From contig CAWIMD010000005.1 of assembly GCA_963837165.1 (NCBI GenBank), positions 186,001 through 250,000 of the forward strand: a DNA stretch of 64,000 nt. Reading direction: 5' to 3'. Positions 48,819 through 57,161 of this stretch are shown here, in pieces. Both the position numbers and the translations under genes were made by a program. Position 1 is the first letter of the stretch, and every line of letters starts with the position of its first letter. The notes below the pieces were generated by a model. The model was given only the letters and a program-made list of their open reading frames with translations, was not told the DNA's origin and made no database searches. Source of the stretch: JAENWD01 sp963837165. Lineage in GTDB: Bacteria > Acidobacteriota > Vicinamibacteria > Vicinamibacterales > JAENWD01.

Positions 48819-50087
48819 ATGACCCGGACGTCACGTCGCCGAGGCGACGCCGACTTCCCCGCGGCGATCGTTGCCGCGTACGGCCCGGACAATATGCGGG
48901 CGACCAAGCTGGTGGTCTCGATACTGCAGCGCGCCGGCGACGGCGAGCCGCGCGCGATGCGGACATGGACGGCCCAAGGGACCGATCTCCGCTCCGACCC
49001 CGAGGTCGCCGCCGAGATCCTCGCGTTTGCGGCCCAGCACCGCGTCAGTCGCTCGGTGATTGCCGACCGCATCATCGGCTGCCCCCACGAGGAGGGCATC
49101 GATTACCCGATGGGACGCACGTGCCCGCAGTGTCCCTTCTGGGCGGACATCGATCGACTCACGCACGAGCTGATTCACCCACCGGAGCCGACGATGTCGG
49201 CCGAAGACGTCCTTCGAACCCTGGCCGAGGACTCGCCGGATCGATATGAGGATGCGCTGGAGTCTGCCGACGCGCATCGCGACGCGCTCACCCGCCCGCT
49301 GCTCGACGCGCTCGAGCGGGGTGTGGACGACCCGCTCCACGAGTCGGAACAGGACTCGTCCACCTTCTCGTACGCGCTCTACCTGCTGGCGAAGTGGCGG
49401 GAGCCGCGAGCGTACCCCTTCGTGGTCCGGTGGTTGAGCCTGCCCGAGGAACTGCCCTTCGAGATCGGGGGGGACATCGTCACGCAGGACGGCCCACGGA
49501 TCCTGGCTGCGGTCTGCGACGGGAACCTCGATCCGATCAAGGCGCTCGTCCTGAATCGACAGGCCGATCAGTACGGGCGCAGCGCGGGCGTCACGGCCCT
49601 GGCGTATCTGGCCGCGTGGATCGAGGTGCCGCGAGCTCCGGTGATCGACTTCTTCCTGTGGCTCGCGCGCGAGGGTCTCGAGCGCGAGCCCGGCGCAGTG
49701 TGGGACAGCCTGGCCGCCGATTGCGCCGACATCGAGGCGTTGGAAGTCTTCCCCGAACTGCGCCGGGCCTACGACGAGGGGCTGATCGATTCCCGGTTCG
49801 TCGACCGATCGGAGCTGGATCGGGTGGAAGCCGGGCCTCGCGGCGAGTGGCTGCAGGACACGCGGGAGCGCCATCCGCCAATCGATGACGTCGCGTCCGC
49901 GATCGCCTGGTGGGATCGCGATGCGGACGATTTCGAGGAAGAGGACGATGTCGTCGACGGCCTGGACGACGGTCCGGACGAGTACGTCGATTTCCCTGAA
50001 CCGTACCGCGCGCCGCCGAAAGTCGGCCGCAACGAGCCGTGCCCGTGCGGCAGTGGAAAGAAATACAAGAAGTGCTGCGGGCGATGA
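48819..50087 (+). CDS. DUF1186-like protein with C-terminal SEC-C zinc motif
   Basis: The 422-residue protein has three parts. The N-terminal 125 residues hold a helical region and a possible zinc site (GCPHEEGIDYPMGRTCPQCPFW). The middle (residues 126-370) is a helical repeat region like DUF1186 (MSAEDVLRTLAEDSPDRYEDALESADAHRD to GVTALAYLAAWIE). An acidic linker follows (DDFEEEDDVVDGLDDGPDEY), then a SEC-C motif (RNEPCPCGSGKKYKKCCGR), the zinc hook that SecA uses to bind SecB and ribosomes. A role in protein handling is possible but unproven. Confidence 0.8.
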   Translation: MTRTSRRRGDADFPAAIVAAYGPDNMRATKLVVSILQRAGDGEPRAMRTWTAQGTDLRSDPEVAAEILAFAAQHRVSRSVIADRIIGCPHEEGIDYPMGRTCPQCPFWADIDRLTHELIHPPEPTMSAEDVLRTLAEDSPDRYEDALESADAHRDALTRPLLDALERGVDDPLHESEQDSSTFSYALYLLAKWREPRAYPFVVRWLSLPEELPFEIGGDIVTQDGPRILAAVCDGNLDPIKALVLNRQADQYGRSAGVTALAYLAAWIEVPRAPVIDFFLWLAREGLEREPGAVWDSLAADCADIEALEVFPELRRAYDEGLIDSRFVDRSELDRVEAGPRGEWLQDTRERHPPIDDVASAIAWWDRDADDFEEEDDVVDGLDDGPDEYVDFPEPYRAPPKVGRNEPCPCGSGKKYKKCCGR

Positions 50088-50146
50088 CGTGCGCGTCACG
50101 GCGCACCGGTCGCGGCCGAGCGCCTGATGGCCGTGGGGCATCCCGC

Positions 50147-52063
50147 ATGACGCGGCGGGAGCTTCTGGCGCTTCTCGGCGCCGGTGCGGCAGCCGCCACC
50201 GGCATTCCGGCCCGTGCGGACGTCCGAGCACAGAACCAGGTCGGAGCGGCGAAGCTGTCACCGTTCCCGCTCCAGGACGTCCGTCTCCTCGACGGCCCCT
50301 TCCTCGACGCCCAGCGGCGAGACCTCGAGTACCTCGTCTCGCTCGACCCCGACCGGATGCTCCACAACTTCCGGGCGAACGCCGGCCTCGAGCCGAAGGC
50401 GCCGGTGTACGGTGGCTGGGAGTCCGAGGAGCCCTGGGTGGACATCCGCTGCCAGGGTCACACGCTCGGGCATTACCTGAGCGCGGCGGCCATGATGCAC
50501 GCCTCGACCGGCGATGCCAGGATGCACTCGCGCGTCGAGTACATCGTCGGCGAGCTCGGGGCGTGCCAGCAGGCGGCACGAAGCGGGCTGGTGTGCGGCT
50601 TTCCCGACGGCGCCGCGCAGCTCGAGAACGCCGTGGCGGGCCGGCGATTCATCGGCGTGCCCTGGTACACGATGCACAAGGTCTTCGCGGGCCTGCGCGA
50701 CGCGCACGTCCACGCGGGCAGCCAGCCGGCGCTCGACGTCCTGACGAGGCTCGCCGCGTGGACGGCGGCGACGACCGCGCCGATGTCCGACGACCAGTTC
50801 CAGCACATGCTGCGCATCGAGCATGGCGGGATGAACGAGGTGCTGGCGGACGTCTCCGACCTGACGGGCGACCCGAAGTATCTGACCCTGGCGCGCCGGT
50901 TCTGTCACGAGGCGCTGCTCGCGCCGCTGGCGGAGGCGCGCGATCCGCTCGACGGACTGCACGCGAACACGCAGATCCCCAAAGTGGTCGGTTTCCAGCG
51001 GCTCGCAGAACTGACAGGCGCGGAGCGATACGCGCGCGCGGCTCGCTTCTTCTGGCAAACGGTGGTCGAGCGGCGCTCGTTCGTCACCGGAGGCCACGGA
51101 GACAACGAGCACTTCTTTCCGCCGGCCGAGTTCGCGAAGCATCTCCCGTCGGCCAAGACCATGGAAACGTGCGGCACGCACAACATGCTGCGGCTGACCC
51201 GGATGCTGTTCCAGCAGGACCCGTCCGTCGCGCACGCCGACTACTACGAGCGGGCGCTCTACAACGGCATCCTCGCGTCGCAGGACCCGGTGAGCGGGAT
51301 GAACACCTACTTCCAGGCGACGCGGCCCGGATACGTGCGGCTCTTCCACACGCCGGACCGATCGTTCTGGTGCTGCACGGGCACGGGCATGGAGAACCAC
51401 GCGAAGTACGGCGACTCGATCTACTTCCGCACGTCCGACGCGCTCCGGGTCAACCTGTTCATCCCGTCTGTCGTGACGTGGAAGGACAAGGGGCTCACCC
51501 TGCGCCAGACAACGGCCTTTCCCGAGGATCCGGCCACCCGGCTCGACATCGAGGTCGTGCGGCCGGTCCGGGCCACACTCGAGGTGCGGCAACCCGGCTG
51601 GTGCGAGGGCATGGCCGTGCGCGTGAACGGGCGGCCCTGGAATGCCGGCGCCGCGGCATCGGGTTACGCGGCCATCGATCGCGAGTGGCGGAACGGCGAC
51701 CGCATCGACGTGAGCCTGCCGATGGCACTCCGCGCGGTGCCACTGCCGGGCGCCAGCGCTGTCGTGGCCTTCGTGTACGGCCCCATCGTGCTGGCCGGGC
51801 GCCTCGGTCGCGACGGCCTCAGCCCGGGAAGCCAGATCATCGTGAACGAGCGGGAGTCCGGGACGATGTTGAACGCCGACGTGGAGGTCCCGGTGCTCGC
51901 CGGCAGTGCGGTGACGCTGCCCGCGCGGATCCGGCGGGACCCGCACGACCCGCTGACATTCCGAACGGCCGGGATCGGACGGCCCCGCGACGTGGAGCTG
52001 GCGCCCTATTACCGTATGGCGCACGAGCGCTACAACCTGTACTGGACGGTGGAGGGACCATGA
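50147..52063 (+). CDS. GH127-type (DUF1680) beta-L-arabinofuranosidase
   Basis: The 638-residue protein has a Tat-like signal (MTRRELLALLGAGAAAATG). The GH127 alpha-barrel shows PLQDVRLLDGPFLDAQRRD, CQGHTLGHYLSAAAMMHASTGD, GVPWYTMHKVFAGLRDAHVHAG and METCGTHNMLRLTRMLFQ. The motif FWCCTGTGMENHAKYGDSIYF holds the cysteine pair used as nucleophile and zinc ligand in characterised GH127 enzymes. A beta-sandwich C-terminus follows. It would release L-arabinofuranose from plant glycans outside the cytoplasm. It converges with the GH10 xylanase gene, separated by 8 bp. Confidence 0.9.
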   Translation: MTRRELLALLGAGAAAATGIPARADVRAQNQVGAAKLSPFPLQDVRLLDGPFLDAQRRDLEYLVSLDPDRMLHNFRANAGLEPKAPVYGGWESEEPWVDIRCQGHTLGHYLSAAAMMHASTGDARMHSRVEYIVGELGACQQAARSGLVCGFPDGAAQLENAVAGRRFIGVPWYTMHKVFAGLRDAHVHAGSQPALDVLTRLAAWTAATTAPMSDDQFQHMLRIEHGGMNEVLADVSDLTGDPKYLTLARRFCHEALLAPLAEARDPLDGLHANTQIPKVVGFQRLAELTGAERYARAARFFWQTVVERRSFVTGGHGDNEHFFPPAEFAKHLPSAKTMETCGTHNMLRLTRMLFQQDPSVAHADYYERALYNGILASQDPVSGMNTYFQATRPGYVRLFHTPDRSFWCCTGTGMENHAKYGDSIYFRTSDALRVNLFIPSVVTWKDKGLTLRQTTAFPEDPATRLDIEVVRPVRATLEVRQPGWCEGMAVRVNGRPWNAGAAASGYAAIDREWRNGDRIDVSLPMALRAVPLPGASAVVAFVYGPIVLAGRLGRDGLSPGSQIIVNERESGTMLNADVEVPVLAGSAVTLPARIRRDPHDPLTFRTAGIGRPRDVELAPYYRMAHERYNLYWTVEGP

Positions 52064-52071
52064 CAGTGCCG

Positions 52072-53154
52072 TCACCGACGCAGGAACGCGTTGAGGACGC
52101 CGTAGAACGCCGGCTTCGGCGCGTACTGCTCGTCGAACAGCAGCGGGTCGTCCGCGCCGAACGTCGCGTCGATCCACGTATGCGCGTCGGTGAAGCCCCA
52201 GAAGGTCACGGCATCGCACGCCGGCTCGGCGACGCACACGCCCACAATCGAGTGGTAGACACCCTTCTGGACATCGAGCTTCGCCGCCTGTGTGCCGGGC
52301 ACGTCCCGGAGCCGGACGTCCATCTCGCTGATGTTGACCCGCAGACCCAGCGAGGCGAGCCGGCTCATGTTCGCCGCCACGCTCGAGGCGTCCGGCGGGG
52401 CCGCCGCGCTGATGTGCATCTGGAGGCCGACCCCGTCGATCGGCACGCCGTGCTGGCGCAGGTCCCGCACCAGGTCGTAGATGCGGTCCGCCTTGGCGTT
52501 GAGCGCCTCGCCGCCGTAGTCGTTGTAGAAGAGCAGCGCCTGCGGATCGGCGTCGTGCGCCAGGCGGAACGCATCCGCGATGTACCCGTCGCCCAGCTTC
52601 TGCCGGAATACCGTGTCCCTCAGCCCTGACCCATCGTCGGCCACGGCTTCGTTGACGACGTCCCAGGCGTAGACCTGGCCGCGGTAGTGATCGGCGACGC
52701 TCCGGATGTGGCGCTCGAACGCAGCCCTGAAGGCATCGGGCGACAGGGCGTTCGCCCAGCGCGGCACGGCGCCGTGCCAGACGAGCGCGTGGCCCTTGAC
52801 CCGCATGCCCGCGCCCATGGCGTAACCGGCAATGGCGTCGCCGCCGAAGAAGCTCTCCATACCCTGCGTCTGCTCGATGGGGTCCCACTTCATCTCGTAC
52901 TCGGCCGTGACGTAGTTGAAGTGGCGGTCGAGAATCTCGGCGTAGCGCGGGTCGCTCAGGAACGACGACTGCACCGCCGCCCCCACCAGCTTCCCGGCCG
53001 ACGCGGCGGCGTCGCGGAGCGGCGACACGTCCACCGGCGGCGTGACCGGCGGGATCGGCGTCGGGGAGGGCGAGACCGGCGATTTCGATCCGCCGCACGC
53101 GAGCTGCCCGGCCATGGCCATGGCGACGACCGCGCGGCCCGCATGCATCCGCAT
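52072..53154 (-). CDS. GH10 endo-beta-1,4-xylanase, lipoprotein
   Basis: The 360-residue protein starts with a lipoprotein signal (AMAGQLACGG, lipid Cys at residue 20) and a Pro/Ser/Thr linker, then a GH10 TIM barrel. The acid/base Glu is E169 in YAWDVVNEAV and the nucleophile is E277 in VNISEMDVR. NYVTAEYEMKWDPIEQTQG and KGHALVWHGAVPRW are the usual substrate-cleft motifs. It would cut xylan at the cell surface. The length is normal for a single-domain GH10. The choice between ATGs at 53154 and 53148 is open. Confidence 0.94.
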   Translation of the reverse strand: MRMHAGRAVVAMAMAGQLACGGSKSPVSPSPTPIPPVTPPVDVSPLRDAAASAGKLVGAAVQSSFLSDPRYAEILDRHFNYVTAEYEMKWDPIEQTQGMESFFGGDAIAGYAMGAGMRVKGHALVWHGAVPRWANALSPDAFRAAFERHIRSVADHYRGQVYAWDVVNEAVADDGSGLRDTVFRQKLGDGYIADAFRLAHDADPQALLFYNDYGGEALNAKADRIYDLVRDLRQHGVPIDGVGLQMHISAAAPPDASSVAANMSRLASLGLRVNISEMDVRLRDVPGTQAAKLDVQKGVYHSIVGVCVAEPACDAVTFWGFTDAHTWIDATFGADDPLLFDEQYAPKPAFYGVLNAFLRR

Positions 53155-53169
53155 TTCTGAAGCCAGGGC

Positions 53170-55521
53170 TCAGCCGACGCGAGTGCCCGCCGCGGCGATC
53201 CGGGCACGCTCCCACGGCGTGGCGCCGGCGCTCTCGGCCTCACGCGTGAGCGCGGCGGCATCGGCATGGCCGAGCGCGCAGGCGGCGGTTGCCAGCGCGA
53301 CGAGCGAGTCCACCTCGCTGGCCGTGAACGCCCACCCGAACTGAAACGACGACCTGGCGCGGAATTCGGCGATTGCCTCGTCGAGCGGCGCCCGATCCGC
53401 CGACGCGACGGCCAGCCCCGCCAGCGACTGGACCAGGTAGTGCCCGCCCCCGAGCGCCCGCGGGCGGCCCCGCAGGTGCGCCACGGCCTGGCCGAACAGC
53501 GCCGCCGCCGCCGACGGATCGCCGTCGTCCAGCGCGCAGCGCGCGAGCACGTCCAGGCAGAACGCCCGGTGCGTGTCGCGATACATGTTGTCGGCGCCTT
53601 CGACGCGCTCGAGCCCGCGGAGCGCGCACGCGCGGGCCGGTGCGGGTTCGCCGCGGCGGCGGTACGCCTCGGCGAGCGCTGCACCGGCGCCGACGATCGG
53701 CGCGCCGGGCATGACCTCCTGCGCCTCGCCCTGCTCGAAGCACCATCGAGCCTCGTCGGCCTGGTCGAGGCGCAGGTGATTGATCCCGAGCACCAGCCAC
53801 GCGAAGGGGTACGCCTGGGACTTCGCGGCGGCCGCCTGCGCGAACCTCAGCGCGTCGCGCGGGCGGTCGAGGTCCAGCAGGATGGCGGCGATGAAATACG
53901 GCGCCTTGACGAGCGTGGCGTCTAGCGCGATGGCCGCGTGCTCCTCGTCCAGCGCCGCCTCCGGCCGGCCCAGCCGCCAGTACGCATATCCCCGCCAGAC
54001 GTGCGCCTCACCGAGCGAGGGATCGGCGGCAAGCGCCCGCGACGCGTGGTCGATGGCGCGATCCAGCATCGCACGATCCGTGGTGAACGGGAACCGCATC
54101 GCCCAGAGTCCCGAGAGCGAGGCATGCGCCGCGGCGAGATCCGGGTCTTGAGCGACGGCCTGCTCCCAGAGCTCCCGCGCCTGGTCCATGGACCCCTTCT
54201 CGAGGCGATCGAACAGGCGGCGGCCGCGCACGTAGCACTCGTACGCGGACAGCGGCGGGGCCGCCGGCTGTGGAGGCGGCGTCGGCGCGCGCAGGTTCAG
54301 GGCCGCGACGACGTCGGAGGCCAGGCGATCCTGGAGAGCGAAGAGATCCTCGAGCGGCCCGTCGAACTTCCCGGCCCACGCCGTCCTGCCGCTGCCCACG
54401 TCGGCGAGGTGCGCCGCGATGCGGATCATCGGCCCGCTCTTCTGGAAGCTTCCGGCCAGCACCCACCGGCAGCCGAGCGCCTGGCCGACCTCGAGCGCGT
54501 CGGCGCCGGGGGCGGCGGCGGCCCGCGCTTTCAGGAACCGCTCGCGCGCCACGATCTGCAGGTCGTTCACGCGCGCGAGATCGGCGGCCACCGACTCGGC
54601 GATGCCGGTGCCCAGCCAGGCGTCCGCCGGGTCGCCGGCGAGGTTGTCGAAATCGGCCACGGTCAGCGTGTCGGTGCCCGCGGGCGCGGCGATGGTCCCC
54701 TGGCCTTCCGCGATGCGCCGCATCTCGCGCAGAAACTCGGCCGCAGAGGCGGGACGGTCGTCGCGTTCGCGCGACATCGCACGCGAGAGGAGCTGGGCCA
54801 GAGCGGCCGGCACCGGCGGCGAGGGCGCGGTCGGGATCGGGGCCGCCAGCACCGCGGCGATGCGCTCGGCCGCGGATCGTCCGGGAAACGCGGGACGCGC
54901 CGTGAGCAGCTCGAAGAGCAGGGTCGCCAGCGCAAAGAGGTCGGCGCGCGGATCCAGCAGATCGCCGCGCAGCTGCTCGGGCGCCATGTACCCAATCGTC
55001 CCGACGACGAGGCCTTCGGTCGTCAGCACCGCCCGCGTATCCCCGTCGTCGGGCAGGCTCATGGTGTGGGCCAGGCCGAAGTCGAGCAGCTTGACGGCGC
55101 CGTTCGGCCGGATCATCACGTTCTCCGGCTTCAGGTCCCGGTGCAACAGCCCCGCGGCGTGGGCGTGGGCGAGCGCCTCGAGCAGGCTGATGCCGATCGG
55201 GATGACCTCGGCCGGCGGCAGCGCGCCACGCGACAGCCGCGCCCGGAGCGTCTCGCCCTCGACGAGCTCGAGCGCCAGCCAGGCCAGGTCGCCCTCGAGC
55301 CCGCCGTCGTAGAACGTCGCGATGGCCGGGTGCTGGAGGCACGCGCTGGCCCGGGCCTCGGCGAGCAGGCGATCGCTGAGGCCTGCCTCGCCACCGGGCA
55401 GCATGAGCTTGAGAGCGGCGGGGCGGCCGAGCGCCAGGTCGGCCACGCGATAGACCTCCCCCATGCCGCCGTGGCCAAGACGGTCCTGGATCTCGTAATG
55501 GGCGATGCGCCGACCGATCAT
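53170..55521 (-). CDS. Serine/threonine protein kinase with TolB-like and TPR regions
   Basis: The 783-residue protein has a PknB-type kinase domain (about residues 8-270): GHGGMGEVY glycine loop, K38, HRDLKPENV with catalytic D129, DFGLA with D147 and the GTIGYMAPEQL activation loop. A FlgO/TolB-like segment follows (about 285-420: LTVADFDNLAGDPADAWLGTGIAESVAADLARVNDLQIVAR, YVLAGSFQKS-type RWVLAGSFQKS). TPR repeats fill about 430-780. No membrane helix is seen, so it is cytoplasmic. This architecture is common in Acidobacteriota, with unknown targets. It lies 15 bp upstream of the xylanase and may share its transcript. Confidence 0.92.
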   Translation of the reverse strand: MIGRRIAHYEIQDRLGHGGMGEVYRVADLALGRPAALKLMLPGGEAGLSDRLLAEARASACLQHPAIATFYDGGLEGDLAWLALELVEGETLRARLSRGALPPAEVIPIGISLLEALAHAHAAGLLHRDLKPENVMIRPNGAVKLLDFGLAHTMSLPDDGDTRAVLTTEGLVVGTIGYMAPEQLRGDLLDPRADLFALATLLFELLTARPAFPGRSAAERIAAVLAAPIPTAPSPPVPAALAQLLSRAMSRERDDRPASAAEFLREMRRIAEGQGTIAAPAGTDTLTVADFDNLAGDPADAWLGTGIAESVAADLARVNDLQIVARERFLKARAAAAPGADALEVGQALGCRWVLAGSFQKSGPMIRIAAHLADVGSGRTAWAGKFDGPLEDLFALQDRLASDVVAALNLRAPTPPPQPAAPPLSAYECYVRGRRLFDRLEKGSMDQARELWEQAVAQDPDLAAAHASLSGLWAMRFPFTTDRAMLDRAIDHASRALAADPSLGEAHVWRGYAYWRLGRPEAALDEEHAAIALDATLVKAPYFIAAILLDLDRPRDALRFAQAAAAKSQAYPFAWLVLGINHLRLDQADEARWCFEQGEAQEVMPGAPIVGAGAALAEAYRRRGEPAPARACALRGLERVEGADNMYRDTHRAFCLDVLARCALDDGDPSAAAALFGQAVAHLRGRPRALGGGHYLVQSLAGLAVASADRAPLDEAIAEFRARSSFQFGWAFTASEVDSLVALATAACALGHADAAALTREAESAGATPWERARIAAAGTRVG

Positions 55522-55536
55522 GGCAGGCGTGCCGGA

Positions 55537-56421
55537 TCAGTCCGCCGGCGGCTTCGGATGCGAGGCCGTGCTGCCTTCGGTCATCCCCAGCGCCCACTTG
55601 ATCGCCTCGAAGTACATCGTCCGGATGTCCGGGTCCTGCCAGCTCTCGTTCGTGTGGCCGAGCGTGGAATAGAAGACGCGGCCGTTGCCGTACATCTTGG
55701 CCCACGCGACCGCGAAGTCGCGATCGGCGCGGTGGACGCGCGGGTTGTTCTCGTAGTTCAACCGGCGTTCGTCGAGCCGCAGCAGCACGTTGACCTTGTC
55801 GCGGGACCACGCCTTGGCCTGATAGATCTCGTCGCGCTTGGTGAACTCGCGGGGGAAGTGGCGCACCGCGGGGAACGTCGGATCCTCGAGCACGATCGGG
55901 GCGTCGAAGGTCATCCAGGGGTGTTCGTCGAACCATCCGCCGATCATCTCGGCGTACTCCGGCCAGTCGTAGTTGGCATCGAGGGCCGCGTGCACGCCGA
56001 CGAATCCCTTTCCGTCGTCGTGGACGAACGACAGCAGGTCCCGCTTCTGGCCATCGTCCAGCGTCATCGCGCCGGTGGTGTTCACGAACACCAGCGCGTC
56101 GAACGCGTCGAGGTTCTTCGCGTTGATGCCGGCCTTGCCCTTGGTGATGAGCTGATAGTCGGTGCGGAGGTACGCCTCCCACAGGCCGGTCTCGTGGCCC
56201 ATCTGCCAGATCGTGGCCATGGCATCGGAGATCGAGTCGTGCTGCCAGCCCAGCGCCGCGCCGAGCACGAGGATTCGCTTCAGCGCGTGAGCCGGGGGCG
56301 GGGTCGCCGCGGGCCTGGCCTCGCCCGCCGGGGACCGGCCCGGCGGCTGCCCGGTACCGGATACCGCGGTCGAGAAGGTGGCGATCAGGGCGGCCAGGAA
56401 GACGATGCGCGGGGTTTTCAT
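55537..56421 (-). CDS. Exported ThuA-domain protein
   Basis: The 294-residue product has a signal peptide (MKTPRIVFLAALIATFSTAVSG) and a ThuA/glutamine-amidotransferase-like fold: RILVLGAALGWQHDSISDAM, ITKGKAGINAKNLDAFDALVFVNTTG, GKGFVGVHAALDANYDWPEYAEMIGGWFDEHPW and RVFYSTLGHTNESWQDP. It lacks the nucleophile Cys of amidotransferases. ThuA domains are linked to trehalose and other sugar use and often occur with Gfo/Idh/MocA proteins. It precedes the kinase gene on the same strand by 15 bp. Confidence 0.9.
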   Translation of the reverse strand: MKTPRIVFLAALIATFSTAVSGTGQPPGRSPAGEARPAATPPPAHALKRILVLGAALGWQHDSISDAMATIWQMGHETGLWEAYLRTDYQLITKGKAGINAKNLDAFDALVFVNTTGAMTLDDGQKRDLLSFVHDDGKGFVGVHAALDANYDWPEYAEMIGGWFDEHPWMTFDAPIVLEDPTFPAVRHFPREFTKRDEIYQAKAWSRDKVNVLLRLDERRLNYENNPRVHRADRDFAVAWAKMYGNGRVFYSTLGHTNESWQDPDIRTMYFEAIKWALGMTEGSTASHPKPPAD

Positions 56422-56528
56422 CCCCACCTTGTATGCGCTTCCCGGTCGCCTCGTCAAACGACCCGCGCCGACCGTCAGCCAGCCGTCTGGTCTATTCTCC
56501 AAAACATCAATCCATCCGAGGAGGCGCG

Positions 56529-57053
56529 ATGCGGAAGGTGGTCTACGGCGGCGCGATGAGCCTCGACGGTTTCATTGCCGGGCCGAACGGCGAGTACGAC
56601 TGGATCGTTCCCGATCCGGACATCGACTTTGCCGCGCTGCTGGGCCGGTTCGACACGTTCCTGATCGGCCGCAAGACGTTCGAGGTGATGCGACGGATGG
56701 GCAACGCCGCCCCGCCGGCGCGCGGGATCCGGCACTTCGTCTTCTCGCGGACGCTCCGCCCCGAGGACTGCCCGCAGGCGACGCTCAGCGACGATGCCGA
56801 GGGCGTCGTGGCCGATCTCCGGGCAAAGCCAGGCAAGGACATTGCGCTCTTCGGCGGCGGAGAACTGTTCCGAAGCCTGCTGGCCGCCGGCCTGGTGGAC
56901 GAGGTGAGCGTCTCGGTGGTTCCGGTGCTGCTCGGCGGCGGGATTCCATTGCTGCCGTCCCCGGCCGACCGCGCTCGGCTCGCCCTGAAGTCGCACCGGG
57001 TGTACGCGAAGACCGGCACGGTCGGGCTCGAGTACGACATCGTGTCCGGGTGA
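56529..57053 (+). CDS. Dihydrofolate reductase/RibD C-terminal family protein
   Basis: The 174-residue protein has the RibD_C fold: MRKVVYGGAMSLDGFIAGPNGEYDW, DTFLIGRKTFEVM, IALFGGGELFRSLLAAGLVDEVSVSVVPVLLGGGIPL. The Gly-rich loop (FGGGELF) binds NADPH. Such stand-alone proteins are called DHFR-family but their substrates are unknown. GAGGAGG four bases before the ATG decides the start. Confidence 0.9.
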   Translation: MRKVVYGGAMSLDGFIAGPNGEYDWIVPDPDIDFAALLGRFDTFLIGRKTFEVMRRMGNAAPPARGIRHFVFSRTLRPEDCPQATLSDDAEGVVADLRAKPGKDIALFGGGELFRSLLAAGLVDEVSVSVVPVLLGGGIPLLPSPADRARLALKSHRVYAKTGTVGLEYDIVSG

Positions 57054-57161
57054 CCGGCGCACGGCAACCGCTGTCTTCGCCTGTCGCGCCGACACGAATC
57101 TGCCGAGAAACGTACTGACGCGAACGTTGATACCCGGGCCGCGGCGCCCTCAGGCCACAAG

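Noticed and set aside
53938..56559. Plus-strand open frame of 873 codons opposite the Ser/Thr kinase and ThuA genes
   Set aside because: Antisense of two recognisable proteins; no domain and no ribosome binding site.
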